A stretch of DNA of 8,623 nucleotides from Bacillota bacterium (GTDB lineage Bacteria > Bacillota > Clostridia > Lachnospirales > Lachnospiraceae), in contig JAFACO010000162.1 of the NCBI GenBank assembly GCA_023425485.1, forward strand, positions 1 through 8,623, given 5' to 3'. The notes beneath the pieces were generated by a model. That model was not told the DNA's origin. It ran no database searches and was given only the letters and a program-made list of their open reading frames with translations. The translations under genes were made by a program, and so were the position numbers. Shown piece by piece: positions 6,220-8,623 of this stretch (position 1 is the first letter of the stretch; every line of letters starts with the position of its first letter).

Positions 6220-6228
6220 GAAGGTGTA

Positions 6229-6257
6229 TTTAGATAATTGCGGAGAGTAGAAGTCAA
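6229..6257 (-). promoter_or_regulatory. Candidate promoter of the DUF2156 gene
   Basis: On the minus strand, TTGACT (6257-6252, 5 of 6 to consensus) and TCTAAA (6234-6229, 4 of 6) are 17 bases apart. The transcript would begin only a few bases before the ribosome binding site, giving a very short leader. Confidence 0.5.
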
Positions 6258-6618
6258 TAAATAGAAGTTCTTCGTAATTGTCTAGTTTTAATGTTTGTCG
6301 TTTTACAGGCTTAAAATCTTTGAAGACAATCCAAGAATTGGTAAGCCTAGAGTTAATTTGTAACAAAAAAGACTATAGCACAAGACATTTATTCTGTCTA
6401 GTGCAGGATATTTTATATTATTTACCTGAGTACACTAAGATTATGTTATACGGAAAAGCTTTTGTCGTTACATAATTATAGAGTTAATTGATGGAAAAAG
6501 AAAGATAATTAGTAATAATAAATATAAAAATTTGCTAAAGAAGTAGCTGTAGCAAGGCTGTTGTGATAAAATGAAGTAACAAAACACAACGTTTAATAAG
6601 GGAAGAACAGAGGTAATA
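6258..6618. other. Non-coding spacer between divergent genes
   Basis: About 360 AT-rich bases with no supportable gene. A 65-codon frame at 6278 lacks a ribosome binding site and family resemblance. The spacer holds an inverted repeat aggctta/taagcct (6307-6313 with 6342-6348) enclosing ccaa-gaa-ttgg (6331-6341), and a stem-loop at 6378-6404. I find no convincing promoter for the radical SAM gene; GATAAA at 6565-6570 preceded by TG is the nearest extended -10 candidate. Confidence 0.5.
6378..6404. other. Stem-loop in the divergent spacer
   Basis: gcacaagaca (6378-6387) pairs with tgtctagtgc (6395-6404) at 9 of 10 positions around a 7-base loop. On the minus strand a six-T run begins 7 bases after the stem, and on the plus strand a T/A-rich stretch follows, so it is a weak terminator candidate either way. 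No minus-strand gene lies upstream of it within this spacer. Confidence 0.4.
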
Positions 6619-8391
6619 ATGAAGGTATTGTTAGTGGCGATAAATGCAAAGTACATTCACACGAATTTAGCTGTATATAGTTTGATGTCCTATGCTTCGA
6701 AATATAAAAATCATATGAGCTTAGTTGAGCTTACAATTAATCATTCCGAGGAGGAAATTCTTCGTGAAATATATAAGGAAAGTGCTGATGTAGTGGCTTT
6801 TTCCTGCTATATATGGAATATTGCCATGGTAAAGAGAGTTGCAGCACAGTTAAAATTGGTACAGCCTAAGGTTAAAATATGGTTTGGCGGGCCAGAGGTA
6901 ACCTATGATGCAAAAGAGTGCCTTGCTGCAGAGGATTATCTGGAAGGTATTATGGTGGGAGAAGGAGAACTGACCTTCTTGGAATTAATGCAATACTATG
7001 TTGATGGGGATATTAATCTTAGTGCTATTGATGGTCTTTGTTATAAGGAGAGTACCAAATCAAATACAAATAATAAGGGAATAGCTGACAAGAAAGACCA
7101 AGCATTTGATAATCTATCAGAAGTTGTTATGACAAGAGATAGAATGCCAATTTCCTTGGACTTAATTCCGTTTCCCTATGAGGATATGGAGCGGTTTAAG
7201 AATAAAATTATCTATTATGAAAGCAGTAGAGGATGCCCCTATTTATGCAGTTATTGCCTTTCATCGGTGGACAAGAGAGTCAGATTTCGTAATGTTGAAC
7301 TAGTGAAGCGGGAGCTGGGTATCTTTTTAGAATACCAGGTACCGCAAGTTAAGTTTGTTGACCGTACTTTTAACTGTAGTAAAAAACATGCTATGGAAAT
7401 CTGGAGATTTCTGAAAGAAAATGATAATGGTATTACTAACTTTCATTTTGAACTTTCAGCAGATATCCTAGATATAGAAGAAATTGAATTTCTCGCAACC
7501 TTAAGACCCGGACAGGTACAATTTGAGATAGGAGTTCAGACCACCAATCCGGATACTGCAAAGGCAATTCACCGTACTATGGATTTTGAAAAACTATCCC
7601 ATAATGTGGAATTACTTAATCGAGGAAAAAACATTCATTTACATCTCGATTTAATCGCTGGACTACCCTTGGAAGGCTTTTCTTCCTTTGAAGCATCCTT
7701 TAAGGATGTATATCATCTGAAACCAGATCAGTTGCAATTGGGGTTTTTAAAGATATTAAAAGGTTCTGCTATGGAACAAGATACGAAAGAATACGGGATT
7801 ACGTATAGACAGGTGCCTCCCTATGAGATTTTGTTTACCAAAGAGCTTTCTTATGATGATGTAATTAAGCTTAAGGGTGTTTGTGATATGGTTGAAATAT
7901 ATTATAATAGTGGACAATTTAGATACTCCATTCAATATTTGGAACACTTTTATCCCTCACCTATGAAGCTGTATGAGGAGTTAAGTGAATATTATAATAG
8001 TACTTCCATTCAGATGATGGCACATAGTCGTATCAGAAGATATGAGCTGTTACTTGGGTTTTTTGAAACGATGACAGCGGATAATTGTATTCTTGAGGAG
8101 AAAGAGGAGTTAATAGCACTTTTTAAGGAGCTTCTGTTACTGGACTTGTTCCTTCGAGAAAAGTTAAAGGCAAGACCAAGTTTTGTTCCTAGTGTTGATA
8201 ACCGAAATGATCTTCGCGAATTATATGAAAGAAACAGAATGGACAGAAGACATATTCATATAGAAAAATTTGAGTATGATGTAATTACATCTGCGAGAAC
8301 AGGGCAGTTAATACACAGACCAACGACATTATTATTTGACTATGAGAACAGGGAACCCTTAGACAATGGGGCGACATTAATGGAAATATAG
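6619..8391 (+). CDS. B12-binding-domain radical SAM protein with DUF4080
   Basis: A 590-aa protein starting at ATG 6619, with AGAGG at 6609-6613 5 bases before it. Residues 1-140 form a Rossmann-like cobalamin-binding-type domain beginning KVLLVAINAKYIHTN, with WFGGPEVTYDA and MVGEGELTFLELM further on. The radical SAM core follows, with the iron-sulfur motif C206-x3-C210-x2-C213 in SSRGCPYLCSYC, and later segments such as FELSADILD and FEIGVQTTNPDTAKAIHR. The C-terminal third fits DUF4080. Such proteins cleave S-adenosylmethionine to start radical chemistry, but the substrate of this subfamily is not known to me. The classical cobalamin loop DxHxxG is not visible, so cobalamin binding is uncertain. 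nth starts 72 bases downstream on the same strand and may be co-transcribed. Confidence 0.92.
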   Translation: MKVLLVAINAKYIHTNLAVYSLMSYASKYKNHMSLVELTINHSEEEILREIYKESADVVAFSCYIWNIAMVKRVAAQLKLVQPKVKIWFGGPEVTYDAKECLAAEDYLEGIMVGEGELTFLELMQYYVDGDINLSAIDGLCYKESTKSNTNNKGIADKKDQAFDNLSEVVMTRDRMPISLDLIPFPYEDMERFKNKIIYYESSRGCPYLCSYCLSSVDKRVRFRNVELVKRELGIFLEYQVPQVKFVDRTFNCSKKHAMEIWRFLKENDNGITNFHFELSADILDIEEIEFLATLRPGQVQFEIGVQTTNPDTAKAIHRTMDFEKLSHNVELLNRGKNIHLHLDLIAGLPLEGFSSFEASFKDVYHLKPDQLQLGFLKILKGSAMEQDTKEYGITYRQVPPYEILFTKELSYDDVIKLKGVCDMVEIYYNSGQFRYSIQYLEHFYPSPMKLYEELSEYYNSTSIQMMAHSRIRRYELLLGFFETMTADNCILEEKEELIALFKELLLLDLFLREKLKARPSFVPSVDNRNDLRELYERNRMDRRHIHIEKFEYDVITSARTGQLIHRPTTLLFDYENREPLDNGATLMEI

Positions 8392-8463
8392 GCGATACTT
8401 AAGCAAGTACAGAGTCAAGAGGTTAGCAGATGATTAAGTACTGTTTTGAAAGGAGCAAGATTT

Positions 8464-8623
8464 ATGGCTAAGCGAAGAAGAACAAAAAAAGAACGAGAGC
8501 GAATGGAAAGAATTCTTGACGCTTTAAATAAAGAATATTCCACAGAGTATCGTTGTTTTCTAAATCATGATACGGCCTGGCAATTATTAATTGCAACTAT
8601 CTTAAGTGCACAGTGTACGGATG
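8464..8623 (+). CDS. nth: Endonuclease III, N-terminal part (cut by window end)
   Basis: The first 53 codons of a base-excision repair DNA glycosylase / AP lyase that removes oxidised pyrimidines. A basic N-terminus (MAKRRRTKKERERMERIL) leads into the family's first helices, ending in LLIATILSAQCTD at about 41-53, which is highly characteristic of Nth. The helix-hairpin-helix, catalytic Lys/Asp and iron-sulfur cysteines lie beyond the window. AAAGGAG at 8449-8455 is 8 bases before ATG 8464. No terminator lies between it and the radical SAM gene, so read-through is likely. Confidence 0.92.
   Translation, partial: MAKRRRTKKERERMERILDALNKEYSTEYRCFLNHDTAWQLLIATILSAQCTD

Noticed and set aside
6210..6257. 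TTG-started N-terminal extension of the DUF2156 protein
   Set aside because: The TTG coincides with a -35 box, and an AGGAGG sits just before the downstream ATG at 6209.
6278..6475. 65-codon plus-strand open frame in the divergent spacer
   Set aside because: No ribosome binding site, no recognisable domain, and it covers stem-loops in AT-rich DNA.
6468..6656. 62-codon minus-strand open frame overlapping the radical SAM start
   Set aside because: Its hydrophobic look comes from AT-rich DNA; it overlaps the start of a strong gene and lacks a ribosome binding site.
1..8623. CRISPR array, tRNA or rRNA gene, transposase, phage or toxin-antitoxin genes
   Set aside because: I looked for spaced repeats, tRNA-like arms and recognisable protein families on both strands and saw none.

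Overview
This AT-rich window looks like the chromosome of a low-GC, endospore-forming Clostridia bacterium, most likely of the Lachnospiraceae (Clostridium cluster XIVa / Lachnoclostridium type). Three things suggest this: the spoIIE-tilS-hpt-ftsH gene order, a SpoIIE phosphatase end (so a spore former), and small membrane and DUF families common in that group. The species call is inference; no rRNA or other marker is present.

Layout. Positions 1-287 hold the 3' end of spoIIE. Positions 451-4431 hold tilS, hpt and ftsH on the plus strand. tilS has a good sigma-A-type promoter (TTGAAA-N17-TATGAT) about 50 bases before its start, and hpt follows tilS after one base. A 124-base structured element with perfect 9-bp terminal inverted repeats (2435-2558) lies between hpt and ftsH, and a candidate ftsH promoter is embedded in its right half. 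Positions 4432-4893 have no convincing protein gene but carry three stem-loops and possible promoters. One promoter-terminator pair there could frame a small RNA of about 95 nt. Positions 4894-5322 encode a four-helix membrane protein of the CmpB-like putative ABC-transporter type IV family. It converges on, and shares 4 bp with, a minus-strand DUF2156 / LPG-synthase-C protein (5319-6209). A divergent spacer of about 400 bases with stem-loops follows. Then comes a plus-strand radical SAM protein with a B12-binding-like N-terminus and DUF4080 (6619-8391), and the first 53 codons of endonuclease III (8464 to the window edge).

How the genes fit together. SpoIIE activates sigma-F in the forespore. 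TilS makes lysidine in tRNA-Ile(CAU), Hpt salvages hypoxanthine and guanine, and FtsH degrades membrane and regulatory proteins. Their linkage is ancient and housekeeping or sporulation in nature; the B. subtilis genes yabS and yabT that sit between spoIIE and tilS are absent here. The second half is a looser set of poorly characterised genes next to a base-excision repair gene.

Most of the window is ordinary core genome. I see no phage, CRISPR, toxin-antitoxin or defence system. The parts worth a second look are non-coding: the inverted-repeat element before ftsH, the possible small RNA after ftsH, and the convergent gene pair that lacks an intervening terminator.
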